Below, piece after piece: positions 53,614-63,987 of a DNA stretch of 64,000 nt; position 1 is the stretch's first letter; each line of letters begins with the position of its first letter. Below the pieces are notes generated by a model. The model worked only from the letters and a program-made list of their open reading frames with translations, was not told the DNA's origin and made no database searches. The stretch is from Stratiolaelaps scimitus (lineage: Eukaryota > Arthropoda > Arachnida > Mesostigmata > Laelapidae). The stretch lies in NCBI GenBank assembly GCA_019614645.1, contig JABWDB010000002.1:21751501-21815500 (forward strand). Direction: 5' to 3'. The translations under genes were made by a program, and so were the position numbers.

Positions 53614-54858
53614 ATGCCGCTCGAAAATCCCCAAGCCTAGGTAGGCGATTGGTACGCTGATGGGGTGGCCGGGTTTTCCCTCCACCTGCACTCGTTCTGC
53701 CTCAAGGCGGCTCTGCCGATTTTGATCCCTTCTTTCGCCGCCGCCGCCGCCACCGCCACCGACAGTGTCGTTTCGCCCTTTGCCGTCATCTGCCGCATTG
53801 TGGAACTGCCTTTCCGCGAAATGGCAAATCGGCACAATTGTGAATCGACATATGGAACGAGAGAGAGAAGAAACGAGAGCGGTGGGGACGAAGTAGGGGC
53901 TAAAGAAGGTTATGCCTCCGGGGGCCTTTTGCCGACATCGAATTCGGCCACGAGGCGTCAGGCTTGACGGTTCAGCCTGGATGTGTACATATTTGTAGGG
54001 ATGACGACGGAGAGATGCGGATGGCACAAACGTAACACTAGGTGGCATGAGACAAAAGTGAGAAAATCAGAACGAGCCGGGAAGCGGCGATCGAAGGCGT
54101 AGGGGTGGATGGCTGCACTCTGCCTTTCTTCATTCCTTTGTTCCTCAGCCCCTTAGCTGGCTTTCTTGGTTTTCTGCTAGCTGGCTGGCGGGCGGGCGGG
54201 CGGGTAGTCTCGCAAGTACGAGAGCCGCAGAGGAATCAAGCAGACGTCGCCCTGTCTGCGCCGCTCATTCGGTTGCCGCCGCCGCTCCCGCAGATTGGTA
54301 AGGAAAGATGGCAATAACAAGAGCCTTGTGGGGTTTTGCGAGCGGGCGGGGAGCGAGCTCCGGGCGAATGATTACATTGAGACGCGCGGCGGCGGGCAAA
54401 CGATGGCTCTGGCGACGGCGCCGCTACTGCCGAGGGGCCTAGGGAAGAGCCGGTAAGAGCCGGAACGAGTAAGAGGATGGAGGGCTCTGCCCCGGGGAAA
54501 CTAAACGGGGCAGTTATTTGGTCGAGATTTTAGCGGCGTTTTGAGATGCGCAACTTCGCTTCCTCTGATTTCTTCTCTCAGTCTCTATCTATCTATCTCC
54601 CTCTCGTTCGCTCGCTCGTTCTTCCGAGTTCTCCGTGCGCTGTGTCGTCGTCATGGCAGTAGCCACACCGCATCGCTAGCCGCCAAGGTGGGTTCGTTGC
54701 CGTGACGGCGATCCTAGCGAGAGTCGCAGCGGGGCGGTTGCCCCCTCATTCTCAATGGCTTGATGCATCTTAGGCGCTATCTGAGTGGTAAATAGCGGCG
54801 AATAGGGTGATGCTCGTGTTGGTAGCAGCGCAAGCGGCGGTGGCGACAGCATCGGACG

Positions 54859-54892
54859 CCGCCGCCGCCGCCTCCTCCTCCTCCTCCTCCTT
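54859..54892. repeat. compound (GCC)n(TCC)n microsatellite
   Basis: Five GCC units change abruptly into about six TCC units. The resulting purine/pyrimidine strand asymmetry could favour unusual DNA structure. Confidence 0.75.
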
Positions 54893-55979
54893 CTCCGGTG
54901 TTCATGAATTACACTTCATGTGCAGAGAGTACAAAGTGTTCGCACATGTTTCGTTCAACGTTCGATAACAACCTTATTTAATGAGAGAAAGGGGAAGAGG
55001 ACGGGGGTTAGGAAGGACAAGGAAAAGGAATGCGAAGGCACCAAATGAAATGGCTTGAATGGAGTCGATGCCAATGCAACGGGCGACGAGATGCCAGATC
55101 TCCCCGAGATGCTTTCTCTTCTCGTTGCGCGCCGCTGGCATATCCCTCTTTGGCCGTAACGGTGCCTTGCCCGACTACCCCTATCGCCACGCCGAAGCTC
55201 CTGTGCCCCCTTGTTATAACACGATTTCCCACCTCAGAAGAGTAAATATATTCCAGGAACTAGCGGTACTTATAAGGCCAGCGAGCGATTCGAAGGCAGC
55301 ACAGCTCTTCTCTCGGTGAAGAACTGGGGGCGAGGTGGTTGCGATTTTTTATGAACCGGTCCAACCATTGCCGGTGAACGCGGCGTTATACACACTATAC
55401 CAGTTACGCGGCTGACGAAAGGCAACGACATTGGCAGTTGTCGTATACTCCCGTGTGTAAATGCTGCTCGCTGCTTTGCCACTTCTCGTGCATTACGTTT
55501 ATTGGCTAGTATTACTACAACGTGTCAACTAGGAATCGCCTTCAAGCGACTTGCAGTGGCACTGTGGAACCAATCGTAGCTTTAGTGAAAGTAGCGGAGA
55601 AATAGCGGCGACATCGAGGTTAGGTGGTGGTATGCACAGCTGTTGCTGCCACGACTACCTCATTATTTGGCGTGGTCCCTTCGGGAGTTCATGCTGAGCC
55701 GTTATTTTGTTCCGGGGCATGAAGCGATGATTTGCTGCAGTAAAGCAGAAGATATCGGCAATTCCCTGATCGAGGCTGTTAACTAACGCATTGTGGTTGT
55801 TTTCCCTCAAGGAGGATACAGTTAAGTCAAACCCTTTTCGAGGCGGGCATAAAATGAGCTTGTTTACTGCGATACGCAAATTCCTAGTTTGATAATATAG
55901 AATAGGTAAAAACATCGGTCGTACTCGAAAAACATAGTAACGCCGTATGTGACGTTGATGACCACATTGGCGTGCGGGT

Positions 55980-56045
55980 CCACCAGGCAAGATTCGAACT
56001 TGACCGATTTTCGGCACCGCTTAGTCTGCACGGCTATCACTAGTA
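55980..56045 (-). repeat. tRNA-like A and B boxes; possible head of a tRNA-derived SINE
   Basis: On the - strand, a TAGCCGTGCAGACTAAGCGG segment (56036-56017) resembles a tRNA D-arm / A box. AGTTCGAATC (56000-55991) matches the B box, with 4 of 5 T-stem pairs around TTCGAAT. Spacing is tRNA-like. No acceptor stem closes, and the middle forms CCGA-AAA-TCGG with a 3-base loop rather than an anticodon arm, so this is not a functional canonical tRNA. The following - strand sequence to about 55655 could be a SINE body, but I see no poly-A or short-repeat tail. Confidence 0.35.
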
Positions 56046-57221
56046 TCGAGATGGCACTCATATGACAATAGTATAGTATAGCACACTAGATAGTTATTAT
56101 TATTATTGTTATTATAATAATACATGCATCCCTATTCATACATGAGCGCCACGCGAGAACAGGATCAGTCATGGCAGCTGCACGGGGCCACTGCTTCCTG
56201 CAGCTCGCTCTTTCGTTTGCCTCTCAGCCCATATCCATGCTCTCAGCGGATAAACTCGCTCCTCCAGTCTCGAGCCAAAGACGGTGGTGACGACTATGCT
56301 ATAATACAACCAAGCAAAATCAGCCGATCGACGACGACGACGACGACGAGAGAGATAAGCCCTCTAGCAAGTCTGGCTGGTTGCTGGCAGTGGCTGGCCG
56401 CTTTCTCTTCTTGCTTGCTATCCTGTTCAGTGGTACGCTGCTTCGTTCAGCCCGGTCCGGGTAAGGAATAGCAGCGGATAGTAGTGATGGCTGTGGCAGT
56501 GGTGTTGGTGTTGCTGATGGTGGATATCATAAAATGGAAAAAAGAGCAGAAAAAAAATATCGGCAGCGAACGACTCCCCGCGAGCCAACGAGAGAACCAA
56601 GGGGGATATACGTAGATCTAGTCCCCCTCGATCCCCGCCCTGCCGGCGGATGGTCGTCTCTCCTCTGGCCCTCGCTGGAGAGAGCTCGGTGAGACGTTGT
56701 TCTAGAGCTGATGGCAGCAGTAGCAGCAGTCGCCAGACGAAGACGGAGGCTTCTCCGACTTCACTACGAGAAAAGGCTGTGGCCGCCGTGGCGGCGGCGG
56801 CAGCGGCTCTGCGCGAAAAGTTAAGCGGATAACGTCGCACGGCCGGATCAGATCAGCAGCCTTCACGACTCCAGTTGGATCTAGCGCCGGGCGCTGGCAT
56901 TCAGCCGGTCTTTTTTCGTTCCGGCCGGCACCAACGGCAGCAGCGGCTGATGTATCCATAGACCTTTTTCCTGGTGACGGCACCGGCTACGGCCGCGCTG
57001 ACGACGATGATGATGATGGTGACGGAGTTCGCTAGAGAGCCAACAACAGCGTACTGCGTTCGGCGGCAGCGGCAGTTGAAGCCACTGTAAAACACTGACA
57101 ACAATAGCACCAGCAGCAGCAACAAAAGCTACAGCATCTGCCGCGTGGTTGGGAATGGAGGAGATATGTGCATACGCTGTTGCATATTGCATAAATTGTC
57201 ATTAACGTCTTGGCACGTTGA

Positions 57222-57243
57222 GAGAGAGAGAGAGAGAGAGAGG
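57222..57243. repeat. (GA)n microsatellite
   Basis: This is a pure GA run of about 11 units. Confidence 0.8.
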
Positions 57244-57446
57244 AGAATATATGTTTCGATTTTCAGCTGGTAGGTTTTGAGCAGCTGTCGATTTCGTGTT
57301 TTCTGTCAATTCAGTTTGTGAATAGACCTAGTCGCACGTGAGACTGCTCTCAAAGCTGCTCTCTTAAGCTCAACTTAGCTAATCAGGGTCAAGCCTTCTT
57401 TAGCTAGAGGCTGTTTGAGGTTCTACCACGCTTCGTATATTGAACG

Positions 57447-57461
57447 TGGGGGGGGGGGGGT
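57447..57461. repeat. poly-G run of about 13
   Basis: A homopolymeric G run follows GAACGT. A similar but shorter run lies at about 36297-36308. Such runs are prone to sequencing and assembly length errors. Confidence 0.75.
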
Positions 57462-57857
57462 TCGGTGATTGCATCTTCATCCTTTGGTTTGTTTCAATAT
57501 TGTCTAATTGTTTATTTCATACTCAAACGTTTAACGGAATATACTTAGTTAACTCCTCGTTGAATTGTCTTCCCTGAAGAGTTTCCTGCTTTCATTCATA
57601 GAAGGGTGGCCTGTTTTTGGGAAAAGCTAGTAGAAATCTTAAGTTGGACCATCTTCGTGTTTATGCCTGTCGACCCCATCGACGAAGCAAAGTGGTGAGA
57701 CCTCCATTGCAGTGGTAATATAACAATATATAGACACAATTACACTGACCAGCGCCAATCCTGACTAAACCACCGGTAGAAAGACTAGAGATTAATTTAC
57801 ATGAAAAGAGTGGTATACCATGCCACAACGGATTGGCACAACGGATTCGATAAAATC

Positions 57858-57883
57858 TATATATATATATATAGATATATATG
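57858..57883. repeat. self-complementary TA/ATCTATA tract
   Basis: CTATATATATATATATATAG followed by ATATATAT is a palindromic TA tract. Just before it, the unit CACAACGGATT occurs twice in near-tandem (about 57822-57850). Confidence 0.65.
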
Positions 57884-59218
57884 ATGACGAAGCTGTCTGC
57901 GTGCTGACACCAAGTCAGTTAGGTCTTGTCGAATTTTTAACGAATAGATAGATCACTGCAACCGTTAGGCGACAGTTCACGAACACTCAATGATCCAGGG
58001 TATTTTGCGCATCACACCGTGTAGACGAGAATGACCATAACAAAGCGGCCGCGCACGAAAATTAGCAAGACTCGTGAGCAAGGTTGTATCCAGCAATTTA
58101 CCAGGAATACAGGCAGTAGTCGGCACAAGTGGTAACAGCGAACTCGTTCGTCAAATTCACTAGAATATCTACGCTGAAATATATTTCGGAAATATTTCGA
58201 AGGCTTCCCGGTGAAAGGATTCCTTCATCCACCGCAGACACCCATTTTCTGTTGCGGCTTGACGCCTATACCCACTCATCAACGAGCTTCGACAAACTTG
58301 TTCTCTCGCTTTGTGCTAGCCCGAGTATTTCGATAAATGTCAGAGGAAAGCATTACCAGCCGCAACAGCGGCACAAACCTCTGTGATCTGGGTATGTCCG
58401 TTTTTGAGTCTTGTGTGTGTTTCCATGGCCCTGTCAGTTTGTTCGTGTGTGTGTGTGTGTGTCTATATGTCTATGAGACATGGACGGCTATCCTTGCTCT
58501 GCTTACCTCCGCTCGCCTGTAGGTCTGTTGCTTACCTGCGGTCGTGACCAACGGCCCTGAAGCGTTATCCCTCTCGACTGCCGTGAACGGCGCTAGCGAA
58601 CATCTCCCGACTGTCAGACGGCATCAACACCAAACAGCAATAGCAGCCTGGTCTGAGATCCGTGATCCGCGATCGACGAATTTTTCGTTAATCTCCTAGG
58701 ATTACGTACAAGCACTTTGACGGGTGACGGCTGTGGCGGCGGCGGCGGCAGCGGCAGCGGCAGCAGCCGAAACTAGTGGACGGCGCAGAGCGGCTGCAGA
58801 GCGCGAGAACAGTTCAGGCGACCAACGGCCGAGCGATGGAGAATAAAAGAGAGAGAGAGAGAGCGAGAGATACCTGGCCTTTGGATTCGCCTTTAGCCGG
58901 TTTGATTCGTCTTTGGATGCTAGCCACGATCTGGAATCGGGCCGCGGATTAGACCGTGACCGCCGCAACAGCAGCAGCAGCAGCTCGCGAGCGCTGACAA
59001 CTCGATTGTACATATGACCACCACTACGAGGGCAGCAGCAGCAGCAGCAATCACTCGTAGTCATAGCAGCAACGTTATGACACGTCGGCGGCCAGCAATG
59101 CCGGCATCAGTTTACGGCCGGCTATACACCTCCTCCTCCTTCTGCTGTTGAGGCTGCTTCTGCAGCAGCAGCAGCTGTCTTGCTATTCGACTCATAGGGC
59201 TCGAAGGGCTTCGTCGGC

Positions 59219-59220
59219 TT

Positions 59221-59266
<46 letters not shown>

Positions 59267-59268
59267 GC
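59219..59268. repeat. compound (TG)n(AG)n microsatellite
   Basis: About nine TG units run through TAAG into about 14 AG units, one of the longest compound tracts here. It lies about 320 bases upstream of the strong hairpin. Confidence 0.85.
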
Positions 59269-59585
59269 AAGTGATGAAGGTGGTAGTACTACACCTACCA
59301 CGCTACCACTACTACTATTGCTGCTCCGATGATGATGCCGTAATCTGTTCGAGGGCTATACAGCGTGTCCACAAACGAAAACACACACAGACAAGACGGG
59401 TCAGTAGTGCTCGATCATCTTTTTCGTAGCTATTCGTTCTACGTAACGTGCATACATATGGATCGATATATGGATCTTATGTTGTTTTACCTATATGAGA
59501 ACATAGAGCACACGTATGTATTTTATTCTGATAAATAATATGTATATATATGCACGATTTGTGATTGTCTGTCTCTCACTAGCAC

Positions 59586-59655
59586 GCGTATTGTGTATTT
59601 AGGGCTGTGTTTCAATCAGATCTTTGAAATACACAGCCCTAAGTACACAATACGC
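59586..59655 (+). ncRNA. candidate microRNA-like hairpin inside the dve-like intron
   Basis: The left arm is 59586-59615 and the right arm 59624-59655, with an 8-base loop between them. The arms pair over about 30 base pairs. The only departures are one G-U wobble and a two-base bulge on the right arm. The stem is mixed-sequence (GCGTATTGTG, TTAGGGCTGTG), not a microsatellite. This is the size and regularity of a pre-miRNA. I do not recognise the arm sequences as a known miRNA family. No target-site duplication is obvious at the arm ends, which argues weakly against a small inverted-repeat transposon. Strand is assigned by the host gene only; the palindrome could be transcribed either way. 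Confidence 0.5.
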
Positions 59656-62220
59656 ATTCATATATATTTTCATATCATGCGGATTGCCGAAGAACTTGAC
59701 AGTTGATAATGATAATATACAAAGGCCGGTTTGCAGTAGGGTAGAGTGTCAGCATTCACTAGCAGAGTAAAGACAGAACTGCAGACGATCGACGCCTCAT
59801 CAACATCGGACGACGCCAGACTTTTATTTTTCGTTTTCTTAGTCTCTCTCTCTCTCTCTCTCTATTGTTCGTCAGTTTAATCAACGTTGTTTGCCACCGG
59901 CCAGAATGCAATCAGATGACGGGGGAGGGTTCTTGCGGTGGTCGAGCATTTCACTGCTGTTGGCCGTCGGGAAATCTGCCGAAAGTCGTCGAAAGCTGAA
60001 AATCGAACGGTGAAAGCGTCCCAGCTACCCGGCGCAGTTGCCGTCGATCGTCAACGGCGCCACCACCGCCGCCGCCGCCGCTTTACCCCGCAACTTCTGC
60101 CAAGTAACATACTCATATCGGGGCGATAACGCGCGATAAGTATATGCAGCCGACTTTCGGGCAGCTTAGACGTATCGAGGACGTAATCGCGGATTGCTTC
60201 ATTGTCCTACATCGAAGCGCTGGAATCAGCGCAACAACGGAGCATAAAGCATCCTCAATCAGCAGACTTGATCTAGCAGACAAGTATCACTGTCTACGAA
60301 GACCATGCTACTCGCCCGAACAAATACGATGTACATATACGCACACACACACACGCGCCATAAGGACTAATGCTCGCGCGTGTAGTGTAGGTCGTTTGCT
60401 GTGTCCCTCGTTCGCCCTATTTGCTCTGCCGTTTAGTCGATAGAATGGTCGCGGATTGTCGGACCAACCAACGCGTTCGCGCGAGGGTGGACGCTGCCAG
60501 CCGAGCCGAGCGGCAGCGACATCACGGCCACTCATCGATAGCGTCGTTGACGATGCTCGACGGCCGGGCGAAACCTTACGAATATTAATCCTCCGCCACC
60601 ACCGCGAACGCCACCGCGAGCATCACCAGATCGGCTGCCACCAAAGACCCCCACCCCGACGAAGTGATATGAAGAAATGCTGCCTATCGATAATATACAA
60701 TGAAGAAACAGCAGCTGCAGCAGCAGCAAGTCGAATAGGAGATTCTTCGCACTCGTGCGCACGGCGGTCCAACAGTCGCCGGCCTAACTGGCGGATTACC
60801 ATTTAGCCACTGCCACCATGGCTGGTGGTACACTTGCTGTTGTTGTTGTCGTCAATTCTCCGTTGCTGATCTGGCGCCTGCTGATGGTGATTCTGTTGCT
60901 GCTGTGTATTGCTGCTGCTGCTGTTGCTGCTGCATACTTTAGTCTTTATCCGTCTGATAGATATTGTATATCGGTTTCGTCCTATCGGCCGTGGTGTTCG
61001 ACAACGTCAAGCGCATAGTTAATGCTGAATGTGCTGGTACGAAGCGTTATGTTTGTTCGTTTGATGTTCATGTTGAGTCCGTTCGTCCGGTCCAATCCGT
61101 CCAAGTCTAATCAAGACGATTTCTTTCGCTTGTTTTGTACTTCTGCGCTGGGCGGGCCCCGTACGTCCAATAGTACGTCCGTAGTGGCAGTTCGCGCAAG
61201 AGTCCGCTGCCTCAGCTTCGTCACCATCGACACCACAACAGCACATGTGGTGTGTCCATTAAAAAATCTACAACAGCATAACAAGCAGCATAAAACTAAA
61301 CGAGAACAAATACTGAAAACTGGTAACTGATAGAGATATGCGCATCGCCGCTTTATCTACATCTGTTTGGCGTACTTGTTGCTGTACGCAGGGTTTAATT
61401 TGCTATCGTAATGACTGTGTGTGATGACTGTGCGTCTCTGTGTGTGCGACCCATCGGTACTGTGTAAGAACGAGCATTGATTCTGTTTATTTACAAATAT
61501 ATCCTCCTTGTGCACTGCCACTGAAGGAATCATTCTTTCCCGGGATGGACGAGAAGGTTGAGATGATGCAGCAGGATGCAGATTTTCGTCCAAACGATTT
61601 TATTGCAGTGATTAACCGTTGCGGGATCGTGTAACATGATCAGAAGTCGTTTTGTGACAGTTTCGAGATTTTCTTTTTGTCGTAGAATATTTCGTGTTAT
61701 TGTGGCTGCTAGCGAAGACGTCAATATTTGTAATTGAGATGAACGAACGAGTGGTGGCCAACACGGGATCCGGTTGCGAGATTATCGAACAAACAGTCAA
61801 TTTCAATTGTTTTGGATTTCCGCATACAACTATAGTAATAGCGCTTTATTTGTTGCCAGGGAGACGCTTATAATTCCTATTAATCTTGGGCAAATTAACC
61901 GCGCAAGTAATTTAATCCTTCTAGCAATATCACTGTACCCTTCACCTGTCCCTGTTGCTAGTTTTCATAGAGGAAAGTCTTGCTGACCGACCAAACAGCA
62001 AATTAGCGACGGTACTGGTCAATGTTTCCAGCCGAATTTAGATCGCTGAAGTTTTAGCGTCTAACGTCTAACCTCACGGTATATCATGCCTGCTGCTTAT
62101 CCACAGCGCTATGAGATCGATCCTCATAGCTAGCCTAATACAAGCTAGACTTGCATTAGTTTGATGAGATGGCATTTAGAGCATTTCAATCATTAACTAT
62201 GGATACGAACCGTTAATTGT

Positions 62221-62250
62221 ATATATATATATATATCTATATATATGCAC
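62221..62250. repeat. (TA)n microsatellite just before exon B
   Basis: A TA run with one TC interruption lies about 55 bases upstream of the exon B acceptor, in the region where a branch point would be expected nearby. Length variation here could in principle influence splicing; that is inference. Confidence 0.75.
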
Positions 62251-62301
62251 TCAGCGAGATATGACACACGCTAATCATCCCCTTTTTACGCACTGATGTA
62301 G

Positions 62302-62431
62302 GCGCTCTTCAAATCAAGAACTGGCTGCCACTGGGACTCGACCAAGTGACGGACAATCCTCAAAGTGCAACCGTCGGAGAAATGCTGGCTGACCTTGGCC
62401 AACTCGTCACCCTACGAATCACATTACTCAA
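62302..62431 (+). CDS. dve: dve/SATB-like transcription factor, internal exon B (second half of ULD domain)
   Basis: The exon is 130 bases between the acceptor gatgtag| and the donor |gtgagt. Its first two bases plus the last base of exon A make one Gly codon, so the frame runs AKG-ALQIKNWLPL. The encoded segment continues DQVTDNP, ATVGEMLADL and LVTLRITLL. It lines up with SATB1 VGKWNPVPLSYVTDAP, ATVADMLQDV and VVTLKIQL, the second half of the same ULD domain. An exact phase match and uninterrupted homology across 19 kb are strong evidence that exons A and B are spliced together. The exon ends in phase 2. No stop or frameshift is seen, so the domain looks intact. Confidence 0.93.
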
Positions 62432-62730
62432 GTGAGTATCAACAAGTCTTACGAGAATGCCACGCGATGGCGAGTGTTAATAAACAATGATAAAAATTGG
62501 CTAGTCAGCCCCCGACGAGAAAGCTTTTTAATGCCGTTCATCGAACGGCGTTCAGGTTCATTTATCGTAACTTTAAGCCATCACGCTCGCCGGCCAAAGT
62601 TTGCGATTTCTCTATCATGTGATGAGGTATATACAATCAACTATAATAGAAGCAGTTGAAGAACATGAGTAGGCAACGACAGATAGAGCCGTGCAGTTAC
62701 GTCTTCTTGACGATTTCTATTTCATTACAG
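62432..62730 (+). other. short intron between exons B and C
   Basis: The intron is 299 bases, running from gtgagtatc to ttcattacag. It is AT-richer than the exons and has in-frame stops when read through from exon B. Nothing else is recognised inside it. It exists only if exon C is real. Confidence 0.5.
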
Positions 62731-62794
62731 TCTACCATCGGTGAAGGGTGAACAGTCGGAGGACCCGTTGACCTCGTGCCAAACTATCAAAAGG
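62731..62794 (+). CDS. dve: probable dve/SATB-like exon C, just after the ULD domain
   Basis: A good acceptor with a pyrimidine-rich tract (ttcattacag|) follows exon B after a short 299-base intron. Joined to the two bases left over from exon B, the frame reads NLPSVKGEQSEDPLT and then SCQTIKR. A consensus donor (agg|gtgagt) follows at 62795, leaving phase 0. The peptide is short, polar and acidic, as expected for a linker after the ULD. I do not recognise it as conserved, and SATB1 has a different sequence here (KLEDLPPEQW). The call rests on splice signals, frame and position only. An alternative is that exon B splices to an exon outside the window. Confidence 0.5.
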
Positions 62795-63615
62795 GTGAGT
62801 TCAGTGACAAGTACTATTATCAGTGATATAATAATAGAATGTGTGTGCGCTCTAGTAGTGATATGCTGGACTGAAAATCAAGACCCGACTGAGATTCCCC
62901 CTCAGATATCGCACACCTGCTGCCCACGGGCATGTCCCGGCACTGAAACGAGCGATGTGAATCGACAATTACTTGCTGAGATTCATGTATATTTTGGTAA
63001 ATGCAGAGGTATTTCGATAGAGTCTGGGAACCAATTTACCCGCTGGCTATAGCTGACAACCCCGATATACGCGAAATAAGAATATATAAAGAGAAAATTT
63101 AAACGCTAGTATACTATGCGCTACCCTCGATTTTTCTAGCTATCTCTCCCTCTCTCCTTATTTCGCTCTCTTAACTCCTTGCTCTACCGTGTTACCTGCC
63201 GCCTGAATTTCCCATCATTTTGCACTGAACGTAGGATGGTTCTTCGGTGGTGTCGCTTCCTTTTCTGCGGGATTAATTGAGCCCAATCTGCAAGGCATCG
63301 CAGCCTCGTCCAAGCTAAGTCTTCTTCTCCATTCACAGCTAACTCTAACTCAGCCCATCCCCATATTGTGTCCGCCGCCGCCGCCGCCGCCGTCACCACT
63401 GTGCAGCCCCCAATTGAACTACTGGCTGAATGAATATAAGCGCGGCGCTCTCTGACTTAACGGGGTTCCACAAGTTCCGCGTCTTTACTGGTTTGCGGTC
63501 GGTTGCTGAAGCTTGTCTGGGGGCTTTCTGTCGCCAGCTTGACGGCGCAGTGAAGCGAGCCAAGCCTGCTTGAAAAAGTTTCAGATTTGTGTGCGGTGAA
63601 CAGCCAGCCAGCAAG
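62795..63615. other. downstream sequence with unassigned short open frames
   Basis: After the putative exon C donor, a pyrimidine-rich stretch (about 63130-63180) precedes an acceptor-like site (gtag|gatgg at 63234/63235). The frame from 63237 stays open for 72 codons to a TGA at 63453, but it would need phase 1 whereas exon C leaves phase 0. The phase-0 frame stops after 13 codons. A GCC run lies at about 63372-63391. I do not recognise any of the translated segments, and none resembles the CUT-like or homeobox regions expected further along a dve/SATB protein. Confidence 0.3.
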
Positions 63616-63618
63616 TCA

Positions 63619-63987
63619 GTCAGTCAGGCAAGGTTCCACGTACCCGTGGGGGTCGATGTGTAACAGGGCAGGGTAGACGGCCGTCTTCTGTCCCTCTGGT
63701 GTACACTCAGAGGTGTAGGTGAAGGTTTGTGTGTCAACAAAGCTTTCTCGTCGCGCTGGTGCCGGTAGCACTGCTGGTACGCCCTCAGTGGCTTGCCTGG
63801 ATTTAGCAGGTGCACAAGCCGCTTGAGAGACTTCAGCTGCTGCATTCTCGAGCAGCGCCACTAACTGCCGCCGCTCCCACCTTCGCAGCCCATCTACACC
63901 GTGGAGCTCGCTCTCATCGTGGCGATAAGTGAAGCACCTCGCACTGGCGGACGACGAGCTTACCAGGCTACGACCACTCCTGGTGTA
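63619..63987 (-). CDS. unassigned 123-codon open frame on the - strand (possible exon)
   Basis: This frame is open between a TAG at 63988-63990 and a TGA at 63616-63618. It has no ATG, so it could only be an internal exon or a fragment. The translation is balanced rather than repeat-driven: recognisable stretches are CFTYRHDESELHGVDG, RRWERRQLVALLEN and TAVYPALLHIDPHGY. A donor-like gtacgt sits on the - strand at 63643-63638, straight after the DPH codons. The + strand across the same bases has a possible acceptor near 63889, followed by a frame open to the window edge, so the strand is undecided. I do not recognise the product. Open frames of this length occur by chance elsewhere in the window. 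Confidence 0.22.

Larger units (their letters stand above)
43212..62301 (+). other. 19,090-base intron splitting the ULD domain of the dve-like gene
   Basis: This intron starts with gtatgt and ends with gatgtag. It separates two exons whose joined product is one continuous ULD domain, in phase 1 at a Gly codon. It holds many microsatellites, a GC- and G-run-rich stretch (about 48500-51350), a possible tRNA-derived element (55980-56045) and a strong hairpin (59586-59655). Long introns in developmental regulators often carry enhancers or small RNAs; that is general knowledge, not something shown here. No internal exon is required by the ULD alignment. Confidence 0.85.

Noticed and set aside
55980..56045. 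Functional tRNA gene
   Set aside because: No acceptor stem and no 7-base anticodon loop can be formed; only A- and B-box-like parts are present.
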